Positions 53,032 to 62,408 are shown, counted from the stretch's first letter. The stretch: DNA of 64,000 bases from Streptomyces sp. NBC_00259 (GCF_036181745.1 NZ_CP108080.1:3224001-3288000), one strand, 5' to 3'. The notes: a model not told the origin generated them from the letters alone. A program made the numbers and translations.

Positions 53032-54414
53032 TCATCCGAGCAGGACCACCTCCGTCTCCGTGCCCGGCTCCACGGAGGTCACGTCCTCCGGGATCACGAT
53101 CAGCGCGTCCGCCTGTGCGAGAGCCGCGATCAGATGGGATCCGCTGCCGCCGACGGGGGTGACGGTGCCCTCCTCCGCATCGTAGGCACCGCGCAGGAAC
53201 TGACGCCTCCCCGCGGGCGAGGTCAGCGCCTTGTCGGTGCGCAGCTCGGCGCGCACGTGCGGGCGCCGCACATCCTTCAGGCCCATCAGCGCACGGATCG
53301 CCGGCCGTACGAACAGCTCGAACGAGACGTACGAGGACACGGGATTGCCGGGCAGGGCGAGCAGCGGTGTGTGGTCGGGGCCGATGGAGCCGAAGCCCTG
53401 GGGCTTGCCCGGCTGCATGGCGAGGGTGCGGAAGTCGATCCCGCTGCCCGGCTCGTCCTCGTCACCCACCGAGGCGAGTGCCTCCTTGACCACGTCGTAC
53501 GCGCCGACGCTCACGCCGCCCGTGGTGACCAGCAGATCGGCGCGGATCAGCTGGTCGTCGATGGTGGCGCGCAGCTCGTCGGCGTCGTCGGTGACGGCGC
53601 CGACCCGGTAGGCGATGGCTCCGGCGTCCCGGGCGGCGGCGGTGAGCGCGAAGCTGTTCGAGTCGTAGATCTGGCCCTCGCCCAATTCCTCACCGGGCTG
53701 GACCAGTTCGCTGCCGGTGGAGAGCACGACGACGCGCGGACGGGGACGCACCCGCACGGTGCCGCGGCCGATGGCGGCGAGCAGGCCGATCTGCGGCGGG
53801 CCGAGGACCGTGCCCTCCACCAGGGCGAGATCACCGGCCTGGACGTCGCTGCCGCGCTCGCGGACATGGGCGCGGGGCTCCACCGGCCGGTGGATCCGGA
53901 CCTCGCCGCCCGCGGCCTCCGGGGCGCTGCCGGCAGGACGCATGGTCGTGGCGGCTCCGCCGCCCGTGCCGCCGTCGGTCCACTCGACCGGGACGACGGC
54001 CTCGGCACCGGGCGGCAGCGGGGCGCCGGTCATGATGCGGGCGGCTTCCCCGGGACCGACGAGGCGCTGCTCCCCGCTGCCCGCGGCGACATCGCCGATG
54101 ACCCTGAGGACGGCGGGATAGTCCTCGCTGGCGCCCGCGACATCGGCGACGCGCACCGCGTAGCCGTCCATCGAGCTGTTGTCGAACGGCGGCAGGGCGA
54201 CCGGGACCGTGACGTCCTCGACGAGGACGCAGCCCTGGGCGTCGGGCAGCTGCAGGTCGATCGGGTCCAGGGGGCGGATCGCGCCGAGGATGTCCTCCAG
54301 ATGGTCGTCCACCGACCACAGGGCCGGCCGCCCGCCGGGGGCGTCACCGGCCGGGCCGGAGCCGGCCGGGGTGGCCGGGCATGAGCCCGTGCCGGGTGTT
54401 GCCGTGCTGCTCAC
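53032..54414 (-). CDS. glp: MoeA/gephyrin-like protein Glp
   Basis: 460 residues with a Gly/Pro-rich N-terminal extension of about 32. MoeA domains: PPFDNSSMDGYAVR, a beta domain, the MoCF domain with GSELVQPGEELGEGQIYDS and TTGGVSVGAYDVVKEAL, and the C-terminal barrel with LPGNPVSSYVSFELF. All MPT/Mo-binding motifs remain, so molybdenum insertion is possible. The galU-linked copy in actinobacteria is, however, Glp, which binds FtsZ and works with GlpR/SepX in division (shown in Corynebacterium). Three bases separate it from galU. Alternative symbol: moeA. Confidence 0.85.
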   Translation of the reverse strand: MSSTATPGTGSCPATPAGSGPAGDAPGGRPALWSVDDHLEDILGAIRPLDPIDLQLPDAQGCVLVEDVTVPVALPPFDNSSMDGYAVRVADVAGASEDYPAVLRVIGDVAAGSGEQRLVGPGEAARIMTGAPLPPGAEAVVPVEWTDGGTGGGAATTMRPAGSAPEAAGGEVRIHRPVEPRAHVRERGSDVQAGDLALVEGTVLGPPQIGLLAAIGRGTVRVRPRPRVVVLSTGSELVQPGEELGEGQIYDSNSFALTAAARDAGAIAYRVGAVTDDADELRATIDDQLIRADLLVTTGGVSVGAYDVVKEALASVGDEDEPGSGIDFRTLAMQPGKPQGFGSIGPDHTPLLALPGNPVSSYVSFELFVRPAIRALMGLKDVRRPHVRAELRTDKALTSPAGRRQFLRGAYDAEEGTVTPVGGSGSHLIAALAQADALIVIPEDVTSVEPGTETEVVLLG

Positions 54415-54417
54415 GTG

Positions 54418-55320
54418 CTACATCTCCTCGGTGACGTAACGGCGAAGCCAGGCTCGGAAGTCCGGGCCCAGGTCTTCACGTTCGCACGCGAGTCTGACAA
54501 TGGCACGCAGATAGTCGCCGCGGTCGCCGGTGTCGTAGCGGCGGCCCTTGAAGACGACGCCGTGCACGGGTCCGCCGATCTTCTCGTCGGCGGCGAGCAT
54601 CTGGAGGGCGTCGGTGAGCTGGATCTCGCCGCCGCGGCCCGGCTCGGTCTTGCGGAGTATCTCGAAGACGGCCGGGTCCAGGACGTACCGGCCGATGATC
54701 GCGAAGTTGCTGGGCGCCTCGGCCGGGTCGGGCTTCTCGACGAGACCGGTGACCCTGACCACGTCGTCCTCACCCGTGGTCTCGACGGCGGCGCAGCCGT
54801 ACATGTGGACCTGGGAGGGCTCGACCTCCATCAGGGCGATGACGCTGCCGCCCTCGCGCTCCTGTATGTCGACCATCCGCGACAGCAGCGGGTCGCGCGG
54901 GTCGATCAGGTCGTCACCGAGGAGGACCGCGAAGGGCTGGTCACCGACGTGCGGGGCGGCGCAGAGGACGGCGTGGCCGAGACCTCGGGGGTCGCCCTGG
55001 CGCACATAGTGCATGGTGGCGAGGTCGCTGGACTCCTGGACCCTCGCGAGACGCTGGGCGTCGCCCTTGCGGCTCAGGGCCTCTTCCAGCTCGTAGTTGC
55101 GGTCGAAGTGGTCCTCGAGGGGGCGCTTGTTGCGACCGGTGACCATGAGAACATCCGAGAGACCGGCGCCCACCGCTTCCTCGACCACGTACTGGATGGC
55201 GGGCTTGTCGACGACAGGCAGCATCTCTTTCGGAGTGGCTTTCGTTGCAGGCAGGAACCGGGTTCCGAGGCCTGCGGCGGGGATGACAGCCTTGCTGATC
55301 CTGGGGTGCGACTCAGTCAT
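54418..55320 (-). CDS. galU: UTP-glucose-1-phosphate uridylyltransferase
   Basis: 300 residues. Forms UDP-glucose for cell-wall and storage polymers. Nucleotide loop AAGLGTRFLPATKATPKEMLP with catalytic Lys, FAVLLGDDLI (metal Asp), and the sugar site GLVEKPDP. Heads the galU-glp-moaC-mogA-rimJ cluster. ATG 55320. Confidence 0.95.
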   Translation of the reverse strand: MTESHPRISKAVIPAAGLGTRFLPATKATPKEMLPVVDKPAIQYVVEEAVGAGLSDVLMVTGRNKRPLEDHFDRNYELEEALSRKGDAQRLARVQESSDLATMHYVRQGDPRGLGHAVLCAAPHVGDQPFAVLLGDDLIDPRDPLLSRMVDIQEREGGSVIALMEVEPSQVHMYGCAAVETTGEDDVVRVTGLVEKPDPAEAPSNFAIIGRYVLDPAVFEILRKTEPGRGGEIQLTDALQMLAADEKIGGPVHGVVFKGRRYDTGDRGDYLRAIVRLACEREDLGPDFRAWLRRYVTEEM

Positions 55321-55446
55321 GCGGGCACCATATCCGGTGCGTATGGGCGGAAGATTAGCCTCCGGTTAACTTTCTCCTCATAAAGGCGTATTGGCTGTGG
55401 ATTGCCTGAGGATTGTGAGGCTGCTGTGGGTGCTGCTGGTGCCGAC

Positions 55447-56052
55447 ATGTCCGGAAAGAGCGTGGTACGGCGTGAACTGCTCGACGTACGACGCCTCCTG
55501 TCACCCGAAGACGTCCGGGAGGCCTCCCTGGTTCTCGCACGGCATGCACGGGAGCTTCCGGAACTCAGCCGTGCCCGCACAGTAGCCGCCTACGTGTCCG
55601 TGGGGCGCGAGCCGGGTACCCGTGCGCTGCTCGACGAGCTGCGCACGCGGGGCGTGCGGGTGCTCCTGCCGGTGCTGCTGGACGACAACGATCTCGACTG
55701 GGCGGTGTACGAGGGGCCGGACCACCTGGTCCCCGCGCGGCGCGGCCTGGCGGAGCCGGACGGCCCGCGGCTGGGCCACAAGGCCGTACTCGAGGCGGAC
55801 ACGGTCCTGCTGCCCGGGCTCGCGGTGGACGAGCGCGGTATGCGGCTCGGGCGCGGCGGCGGCTCGTACGACCGGGTCCTCGCCCGCCTCGAAGCGGCCG
55901 GCGCGCACCCCGCCCTCGTCGTGCTCCTGTACGCGAACGAGGTGGTCGCGCGGGTTCCCGAGGAACCGCACGACCACCCCGTCCACGCCGTGGTGACACC
56001 GGAGGGCGTCCGCCGCTTCGCGACCGCGGCCCCGACCCCGCCCTCGGCCTGA
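55447..56052 (+). CDS. 5-formyltetrahydrofolate cyclo-ligase
   Basis: 201 residues. ATP-dependent conversion of 5-formyl-THF to 5,10-methenyl-THF. Family motifs: SVVRRELLDVRRLLSPE, TVAAYVSVGREPGTRALL and GMRLGRGGGSYDRVLARLE (substrate/ATP loop). ATG 55447 lacks a Shine-Dalgarno; GTG 55426 in frame has GAGG five bases before it and may be the real start. Divergent from galU; converges on the acylase gene with 15 bases between stops. Confidence 0.9.
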   Translation: MSGKSVVRRELLDVRRLLSPEDVREASLVLARHARELPELSRARTVAAYVSVGREPGTRALLDELRTRGVRVLLPVLLDDNDLDWAVYEGPDHLVPARRGLAEPDGPRLGHKAVLEADTVLLPGLAVDERGMRLGRGGGSYDRVLARLEAAGAHPALVVLLYANEVVARVPEEPHDHPVHAVVTPEGVRRFATAAPTPPSA

Positions 56053-56067
56053 GCCGCCGACCGCGGC

Positions 56068-58908
56068 CTACGGCTTGAGCACCAGCGTGTCCTTCGTCGC
56101 CGCCTGGACCGCCTGCTCGCCGTAGGCCCAGTCGAGCAGTTCGCCCTTGGCCCACTTGTCCGTCTGATCGGTGTAGTGCGCGTTGTAGGCGTGCCCGGAC
56201 GCGCCGGTCAGATTGATCCAGCGGGACTTGTCCCAGTCGCCCACGTTGACGATCATGCGCATCGACGGCACCCAGATCACGTCGTAACCACCCGCCGCGT
56301 TCCAGCCGGTCGCGTTGACCGTGGCCTCGCCGCCGCCCAGGTTCCACGGGCCGCGGTTGAGCATCCACTGCAGCGCCTCGGGTCCCTCGGTGCCGAGCGT
56401 CTGGTTCTTCAGCGTCAGCTGGTGCAGCCGGCCCCAGCTCCAGGTGGAGACGTCCTTGCCCAGCTTGGCGGTCAGCTCCCAGCGGGCGTCCTTCATGGCC
56501 CGGGCGAGCAGCCCGTCACGGGTCGTCGTGGCAGCGTCCTTGCGGGTCTTCGGAGACTGCCACCACTCGCTGTTCTCGTCCTCGAGCAGCCCACGGACCA
56601 CCTCGTACCAGCGGTCGCCGCCGTCCGGCTGGGCCGACTCGGCGTCCCGCTGGCCGCACTCGCGCACCAGCCCGTTCAGATCGTCGACCGGTCCGGTGCT
56701 GTCGGCCGGGCGGACGTTGAGGCACTCACCCTGGACCCGCAGCTCCTTGGGCAGCTTGTTGCCGAAGGCGAGCTTGAGGACCTGGCGCCAGACGGCGTTG
56801 AAGTAGGCGGCGGCCGCGGAGTCCGGCTCCTGGGTGTAGTCCCAGCCCTCCAGCAGCTTCTGCGCTTCCCGCACGTACGGGTCGGAAACGTCGATCTTCA
56901 GCAGATGGTGCGTCAGCAGCTTGGCGATCTCGCTGCTGTTGTCCATCTGCATGGTGCGCATGTCGTCCGTCGAGATCTTGCCGCCGTCCTTGATCTTCAA
57001 CTCGATCAGGTCGTTTATCCGCTGGCTCCGCGAGCCGTAGCCGTAGTCCTTGGTGATCAGGTACGGGTACTTGTCGGAGTCCACGACGGCCTGGTTGGCG
57101 GTGACGATGTAGCCGCGCTTCGGGTTGTACTCGTAGGGCAGCTCGTCGAAGGGGATGTACCCCTTCCAGCCGGACGTCGGGTTCCAGCCCGGAACCGGCA
57201 TCGAGCCGTCGAAGCCCTCGGCGCGGATCGGGATGTTCCCCGGCGCCTGGTAGCCGATGTTGCCCTTGGTGTCGGCGTAGATCAGGTTCTGCGAGGGGAC
57301 CTCGAAGTCCTTCGCTGCCGCCTGGAAGTCCTTGAAGTCCTTCGCGAGGTTGAGCTTGAACACCGCGTCCATGGACTTGCCGGGATCCAGGGCCGTCCAG
57401 CGCAGCGCCACGCCGTAGCCGTGGCCGCGGTCGGGGACGGGGGTGGAGTTGCTGACGGGCGCCCGCTCGCCGACCCGCTCCATCTCGGCGCTGCGGTCGG
57501 AGATCAGGGGCCCGTGGTCGGTCTCCCGGACGGTGATCGTCTTGCTGGCGCCGCCCGCGACCTTGATGATCTCGTCGCGGACCTTGAACGGCTTGACCTT
57601 GCTCCCGGACAGCCAGCCGGCCTGGGAGACCTTCTCCAGGTAGAGATCGGTGACGTCGGCGCCGAGGTTGGTGAAGCCCCAGGCGATGTCCTGGTTGTGG
57701 CCGATGATCACGCCCGGCATGCCGGAGAAGGTGTAACCGGCGACGTCGAACGAACACTTGGGCGAGACGGCGCGGCAGTGCAGGCCCATCTGGGTCCACA
57801 GGGAAGGCAGCTGCGGCGCAAGGTGCGGGTCGTTGGCGAGCAGCGGCTTGTCGGTCGTCGTGTACTTGCCGGAGACGACCCAGGAGTTGGATCCGATGCC
57901 GTTGCCGTTGGGGCCGAGCATCGCCGGGACCCGGTCGAGGACGTCGGAGAGGCCGGAGAGCTGGCTCTGGATGCCCTGACCGCCGCCGGAGCCGGAACCG
58001 TCGCCCGAGCCACTGCCCGTGCCGTTGTCCGAGCCACTGCCCGAACCGCCGCCCAGGCCGTTGCCCGATCCGTCGTTCGAGCCGCCGTTCGAGCCGTTGT
58101 CCGAGTCGTCGGAGGAGGAGGCCTTGGCCTTCGGATCCCACTTGTCGGTGTCGCTGTCCACGCTGCCGCCCTGGACGACCGGCTGGTGCAGGTCGTACGG
58201 GTACGCCGGGTACAGCTGCTTGATCTGCGCCTGGCTGAGCCTGCTGGTCATCAGCGACCGGTCGATCTCGTCCTGCATGTTGCCGCGCAGGTCCCAGGCC
58301 ATCGCCTTGAGCCAGGCCACCGAGTCGACCGGCGTCCACTTCTCCGGCGTGTAGTCGTTGGTGAGGCCGAGGGCGGCGTACTCGAGGGACACATCACTGC
58401 TGTCGCGCCCCGACAGATAGGCGTTGACGCCGTCCGCGTAGGCCTGGAGGTACTTCTTGGTCGCGGGCGCCAGCTGCTTGTCGTACTCCTCCTGTGCCAC
58501 CCGGCGCCAGCCGAGGGTGCGCAGGAAGGCGTCCGTCTCGACCGATCCCGGGCCGAACATCTCGGAGAGCCGGCCCGCGGTGACGTGACGGCGTACGTCC
58601 ATCTCCCAGAACCGGTCCTGCGCGTGGACGTAACCCTGGGCGCGGAAGAGGTCCTCGTCGCTGTCGGCGTAGATCTGCGGGATGCCGTTCCCGTCGCGCT
58701 TGACGTCGACGGACCCGGACAGGCCCTTGAGCTCGATCGTCCCGCTGGTCTGCGGGAACGAGGCGCGTACGGTGCTGACGCCCCAGTACGCACCGCAGAC
58801 GACACCCGCGACCAGCGCCAGCACCAGGGCGAGCACGATCAGACGGGCGCGTCGGCCCCTCCTCTTGCCTGGCTTCTCGGCGGAGGAGGCGGTTGTGTTG
58901 GCGGGCAT
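56068..58908 (-). CDS. Penicillin acylase family protein (Ntn hydrolase), membrane-anchored
   Basis: 946 residues. N-terminal membrane segment LIVLALVLALVAGVVCGAYWG, then an alpha-subunit region (RDGNGIPQIYADSDEDLFRAQGY, QDRFWEMDVRRH). Autocatalytic cleavage is expected at Gly339-Ser340 in GIGSNSWVV, exposing the nucleophilic Ser. The beta chain has GHNQDIAWGFTNLGAD and ANDPHLAPQLPS. Between them a linker of about 55 Gly/Ser/Asn/Asp residues (DNGSNGGSNDGSGNG) replaces the usual short spacer. Such enzymes cleave amides: penicillins, acyl-homoserine lactones or echinocandins. ATG 58908 has GAAGGA upstream. Target unknown. Confidence 0.92.
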   Translation of the reverse strand: MPANTTASSAEKPGKRRGRRARLIVLALVLALVAGVVCGAYWGVSTVRASFPQTSGTIELKGLSGSVDVKRDGNGIPQIYADSDEDLFRAQGYVHAQDRFWEMDVRRHVTAGRLSEMFGPGSVETDAFLRTLGWRRVAQEEYDKQLAPATKKYLQAYADGVNAYLSGRDSSDVSLEYAALGLTNDYTPEKWTPVDSVAWLKAMAWDLRGNMQDEIDRSLMTSRLSQAQIKQLYPAYPYDLHQPVVQGGSVDSDTDKWDPKAKASSSDDSDNGSNGGSNDGSGNGLGGGSGSGSDNGTGSGSGDGSGSGGGQGIQSQLSGLSDVLDRVPAMLGPNGNGIGSNSWVVSGKYTTTDKPLLANDPHLAPQLPSLWTQMGLHCRAVSPKCSFDVAGYTFSGMPGVIIGHNQDIAWGFTNLGADVTDLYLEKVSQAGWLSGSKVKPFKVRDEIIKVAGGASKTITVRETDHGPLISDRSAEMERVGERAPVSNSTPVPDRGHGYGVALRWTALDPGKSMDAVFKLNLAKDFKDFQAAAKDFEVPSQNLIYADTKGNIGYQAPGNIPIRAEGFDGSMPVPGWNPTSGWKGYIPFDELPYEYNPKRGYIVTANQAVVDSDKYPYLITKDYGYGSRSQRINDLIELKIKDGGKISTDDMRTMQMDNSSEIAKLLTHHLLKIDVSDPYVREAQKLLEGWDYTQEPDSAAAAYFNAVWRQVLKLAFGNKLPKELRVQGECLNVRPADSTGPVDDLNGLVRECGQRDAESAQPDGGDRWYEVVRGLLEDENSEWWQSPKTRKDAATTTRDGLLARAMKDARWELTAKLGKDVSTWSWGRLHQLTLKNQTLGTEGPEALQWMLNRGPWNLGGGEATVNATGWNAAGGYDVIWVPSMRMIVNVGDWDKSRWINLTGASGHAYNAHYTDQTDKWAKGELLDWAYGEQAVQAATKDTLVLKP

Positions 58909-59152
58909 CGCTGTCCTTCGAGGGGCAGTGTGGTCCTGGGAGTGCTGGAGCAACCATAGGCGCAGCGATCGACGGGCCCGGACGCGGTATCAGTAAGGCG
59001 ACATCAATGACCGGTCACTCGAACTGACGATCGACTCCAGGGCGGAAGCCGTCACGAGAGCGTCAAGAAGTCGTTAAAGATTAGGTAAGGTAACGAAGTG
59101 TCGCTTGCCGGAGGCACGATCCGGCAGCAAGCGCGAGGGGAAGGATCGGCCG

Positions 59153-60655
59153 CTGACTGTCCACGAGCTCAATGAACTCCTGCTCATCTGCTCGCTCGTC
59201 CTGCTCATCGCCGTCGCGGCGGTGCGCATCTCGTCCCGGAGCGGGCTCCCCAGCCTGCTGCTGTATCTGGGCATCGGGGTCGCCATAGGGCAGGACGGCA
59301 TCTTCAACGTCAAGTTCGACAACGCCGAACTGACGCAGGTGATCGGCTATGCCGCACTCGTGGTGATCCTGGCCGAAGGTGGCCTGGGCACCAAGTGGAA
59401 GGAAGTCAAACCGGCGCTGCCCGCGGCGGTCGCGCTGTCGACCGTCGGCATCGCCGTGAGCGTGGGCGTCACGGCGGCGGGCGCGCACTATCTGGTCGGA
59501 CTGGAGTGGCGCCAGGCGCTGATCATCGGCGCGGTCGTCTCCTCGACGGATGCCGCCGCCGTCTTCTCGGTCCTGCGGAGAGTGCCCCTCCCCGCACGCG
59601 TCACGGGCGTCCTGGAGGCCGAGTCCGGATTCAACGACGCACCCGTCGTCATCCTCGTCGTCGCGTTCTCGGCGGCGGAACCCGTGGACACGTGGTACGT
59701 CCTCGTCGCCACGATCCTGCTCGAACTGGCGATCGGCGCCGCCATCGGCCTGGCGGTCGGCTGGCTGGGCTCGTTCGGGCTGCGCCACGTGGCCCTGCCC
59801 GCCTCCGGTCTGTACCCGATCGCCGTCATGGCGATCGCGATGACGGCGTACGCGGCCGGCGCCATCGCCCACGGCAGCGGGTTCCTCGCCGTCTACCTCG
59901 CCGCGATGGTGCTCGGGAACGCCAGGCTGCCGCACTGGCCCGCCACCCGCGGGTTCGCGGACGGGCTCGGCTGGATCGCCCAGATCGGCATGTTCGTCCT
60001 GCTCGGCCTGCTGGTGACCCCGCACGAGCTGGTGCGCGACTTCTGGCCCGCGGTGGCCATCGGGCTGGTGCTGACGATGGTCGCGCGACCCCTGTCGGTC
60101 GTCATCAGCCTGCTTCCGTTCCGTATGCCCTGGCCCGAACAGGCCCTGATGTCCTGGGCCGGCCTGCGCGGCGCCGTGCCCATCATCCTGGCGACCATTC
60201 CCCTGGTGTCCGGTATCGCCGGCAGCGAGCGGATCTTCAACATCGTCTTCGTGCTGGTGGTCGTCTACACGCTGGTGCAGGGGCCGACCCTGCCCTGGCT
60301 GGCGAAGGCCCTGCGGCTCGGCAACGGGGCGGAGGCCGCGGACCTGGGCATCGAGTCGGCGCCGCTGGAGCGGCTGCGTGGGCATCTGCTGTCGGTCGCG
60401 ATCCCCGAGAAGTCGAGGATGCACGGTGTGGAGGTCGCGGAACTGCGGCTGCCCGCCGGCTCCGCGGTGACGCTCGTCGTCCGTGAGGGCAAGAGCTTCG
60501 TACCGCTGCCGACGACCGTGCTGCGGCGCGGTGACGAGCTGCTGGTGGTGGCGACGGATCCGGTGCGGGACTCCGCCGAAGCACGGCTGCGGGCCGTGGG
60601 TCAGGGCGGAAAGCTCGCCGGATGGCTGGGGACCGGAGGGCGGACGTCCCGTTAA
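59153..60655 (+). CDS. K+/H+ antiporter, CvrA/NhaP2 type (probable CTG start)
   Basis: 500 residues from 59153. Twelve or so helices of the CPA1 exchanger (LGIGVAIGQDGIFNVKFDNAEL, VSSTDAAAVFSVLR with the ion-binding Asp pair, ESGFNDAPVVILV) to about residue 400, then a TrkA_C/RCK domain (LPAGSAVTLVVREGKSFVP). Expels K+ or Na+ in exchange for protons. The family N-terminus MTVHxLN corresponds here to LTVHELN, whose first codon is CTG, preceded by GGGGAAGG at correct distance. The nearest alternative is TTG 59105, 16 residues further upstream, with a poor ribosome site. Confidence 0.88.
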   Translation: MTVHELNELLLICSLVLLIAVAAVRISSRSGLPSLLLYLGIGVAIGQDGIFNVKFDNAELTQVIGYAALVVILAEGGLGTKWKEVKPALPAAVALSTVGIAVSVGVTAAGAHYLVGLEWRQALIIGAVVSSTDAAAVFSVLRRVPLPARVTGVLEAESGFNDAPVVILVVAFSAAEPVDTWYVLVATILLELAIGAAIGLAVGWLGSFGLRHVALPASGLYPIAVMAIAMTAYAAGAIAHGSGFLAVYLAAMVLGNARLPHWPATRGFADGLGWIAQIGMFVLLGLLVTPHELVRDFWPAVAIGLVLTMVARPLSVVISLLPFRMPWPEQALMSWAGLRGAVPIILATIPLVSGIAGSERIFNIVFVLVVVYTLVQGPTLPWLAKALRLGNGAEAADLGIESAPLERLRGHLLSVAIPEKSRMHGVEVAELRLPAGSAVTLVVREGKSFVPLPTTVLRRGDELLVVATDPVRDSAEARLRAVGQGGKLAGWLGTGGRTSR

Positions 60656-60894
60656 TCGCAGGTGCCGGTCTGGAAACGTCTGCGATCTCAGCGGAAGAAC
60701 GGCCTCCACCCCTGTACCATGAAGGCACACTGATCGACCAACTCTGCCTGACGCAGAGCTGGCGCGACCGTATGGCGGCCGAGCATCCCCCAGCAGTGGG
60801 TCCCGGTATCTACCGCAGTTCCGCGCAAGAGGACAGCTCTCGGCTGCTCCCGGCACCCCGGGAAGCGCTACCAGGCGGCAGAAAGGCAAGGGCC

Positions 60895-62340
60895 GTGGTG
60901 TCCACGGTCGCTTCTGACACGTCCTCCGGCAGGTCCTCCGGCACATCTTCCGCGTCTTCCGGCACGCCCTCCGCGACATCCCGCGCGTCCTCCGGCATGC
61001 CCTTCGGCGCGTCCTCCGGCGCATCTTCCGCGTCTTCCGGCACGTCCGGTGCCGACGCGGCTCCCGGTGCCTCCGGCTCCGGCTCGTCCTCACGGCGTCC
61101 TGGCTACGGGCAGCTGCTCCGCACTCCCGGGGCCTGGTCGTTCCTGCTCCCCGGATTCGCCGCCCGGCAGCCCTTCGCGATGCTGACCATCGGCATCGTC
61201 CTGCTCGTGCAGCACACCACCGGCTCGTACGGCAGCGCAGGCGCCGTCGCCGCCGTCACCGGTGTCTCCATGGCTCTCTTCGCTCCGCAGAGCGGCAAGC
61301 TCGCCGACCGCTTCGGCCAGCGCGCCGTGCTGGTCCCCGGGGTGCTGGTGCACTCCGCGTCCGTCGCCGCGCTGACCGTGCTGGCACTCGCGCACGCTCC
61401 TCTGTGGGTGCTCTTCGCGGCCGCTGTGCCGGCCGGTGCCTCCGTCCCGCAGGTCGGCCCGATGGTGCGGGCCCGCTGGGCGGCGAAGCTCGGAGGCTCT
61501 CCGCTGATGCCGACGGCGGCGGCGTTCGAGTCCGTGACGGACGAGTTCACCTTCGTGGTCGGCCCGGTGCTGGCCACCGCCCTGTGCACCGGTGTGCACC
61601 CGGCCGCAGGACTGATCGCCGAGGCCGGGCTGACCCTGGCCGGCGGTCTGCTGTTCGCCGCCCAGCGCCGCACGCAGCCGCCCTTCGGCCGCCCGTCCGC
61701 CGGTGAGCGCGAGGCGCATGTGTCCGCGCTGTCCGTGCCGGGCGTACGGGTCCTGGCCGTGGCCTTCCTGGGCATCGGCTCCGTCTTCGGCGGTATGCAG
61801 GTCTCGCTGACCGCGTTCTCGGAGGAGATCGGGCAGCCCGGTATGAACGGTCTGCTGTACGGGCTCTTCGCGGCCGGCAACATGCTGGCGGGCATCGCCA
61901 TCGGCGCGATCGCCTGGAAGTCCGGGCCGCGACGGCGTCTCGTGCTCGGCTACGGAGGGCTCGCGATCGCCGCGTCCCTGCTGTGGGCGGCGCACTCCGC
62001 GGTACTGCTCGGAGCGCTCGGCCTGGTCGTCGGCGTATGCATCGCGCCCGCGCTGATCAGCGGCTTCACGCTGGTCGAGACACTGGTGCCGGGATCGGCC
62101 CGTACCGAGGCGTTCACCTGGCTGACGGGCTCCGTGGCGCTGGGCCAGGCGGCCGCGGTGACGGTCGCCGGGCGGCTCGCCGACGGGTACGGCGCGAGCG
62201 CCGGATTCCTGGTGCCGCTGGTGGGCACCGCACTGGCCCTGATCACGCTCGTGGCGTTGCGGTCACGGCTCGCGCCGCGGTCGCACAGCCGTACCGTCGC
62301 ACGTGGTGTCGGTCACCGAGTGCCCGTGACGGTGGACTGA
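60895..62340 (+). CDS. MFS transporter
   Basis: 481 residues. Twelve predicted helices in two halves, first MLTIGIVLLVQHTTG region with GKLADRFGQRAVLVPGV (motif A), second half from VRVLAVAFLGIGSVFGGMQ. Likely a drug or metabolite exporter. The N-terminus has a Ser/Gly/Ala run of about 45 residues with SSGTSSASSG-like repeats. GTG 60895 (or 60898) follows AAAGG; the same frame is open and fairly protein-like back to about 60700. 239 bases lie between it and the antiporter gene. Confidence 0.85.
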   Translation: MVSTVASDTSSGRSSGTSSASSGTPSATSRASSGMPFGASSGASSASSGTSGADAAPGASGSGSSSRRPGYGQLLRTPGAWSFLLPGFAARQPFAMLTIGIVLLVQHTTGSYGSAGAVAAVTGVSMALFAPQSGKLADRFGQRAVLVPGVLVHSASVAALTVLALAHAPLWVLFAAAVPAGASVPQVGPMVRARWAAKLGGSPLMPTAAAFESVTDEFTFVVGPVLATALCTGVHPAAGLIAEAGLTLAGGLLFAAQRRTQPPFGRPSAGEREAHVSALSVPGVRVLAVAFLGIGSVFGGMQVSLTAFSEEIGQPGMNGLLYGLFAAGNMLAGIAIGAIAWKSGPRRRLVLGYGGLAIAASLLWAAHSAVLLGALGLVVGVCIAPALISGFTLVETLVPGSARTEAFTWLTGSVALGQAAAVTVAGRLADGYGASAGFLVPLVGTALALITLVALRSRLAPRSHSRTVARGVGHRVPVTVD

Positions 62341-62370
62341 TCCGCGGGAATACGTCACTATGGACCGTCG

Positions 62371-62397
62371 TTAGCACTCATCGAGTGAGAGTGCCAG
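62371..62397. promoter_or_regulatory. CIRCE-like element (HrcA operator) before fmdB
   Basis: TTAGCACTC-N9-GAGTGCCAG compared with the consensus TTAGCACTC-N9-GAGTGCTAA: 16 of 18 positions. It ends 11 bases before the GTG of the zinc-ribbon gene and overlaps its ribosome site. Predicts repression by HrcA and induction by heat. Confidence 0.75.
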
Positions 62398-62408
62398 GAG
62401 GAAGACAA

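Noticed and set aside
56176..58959. 927-codon plus-strand open frame opposite the penicillin acylase gene
   Set aside because: Composition (Val/Arg/Asp/Gly runs) is that of an antisense shadow; the acylase frame has full family motifs.
59081..61093. 670-codon minus-strand frame
   Set aside because: Shadow of the antiporter and of the MFS 5' region; Arg/Asp/Gln-rich without motif.
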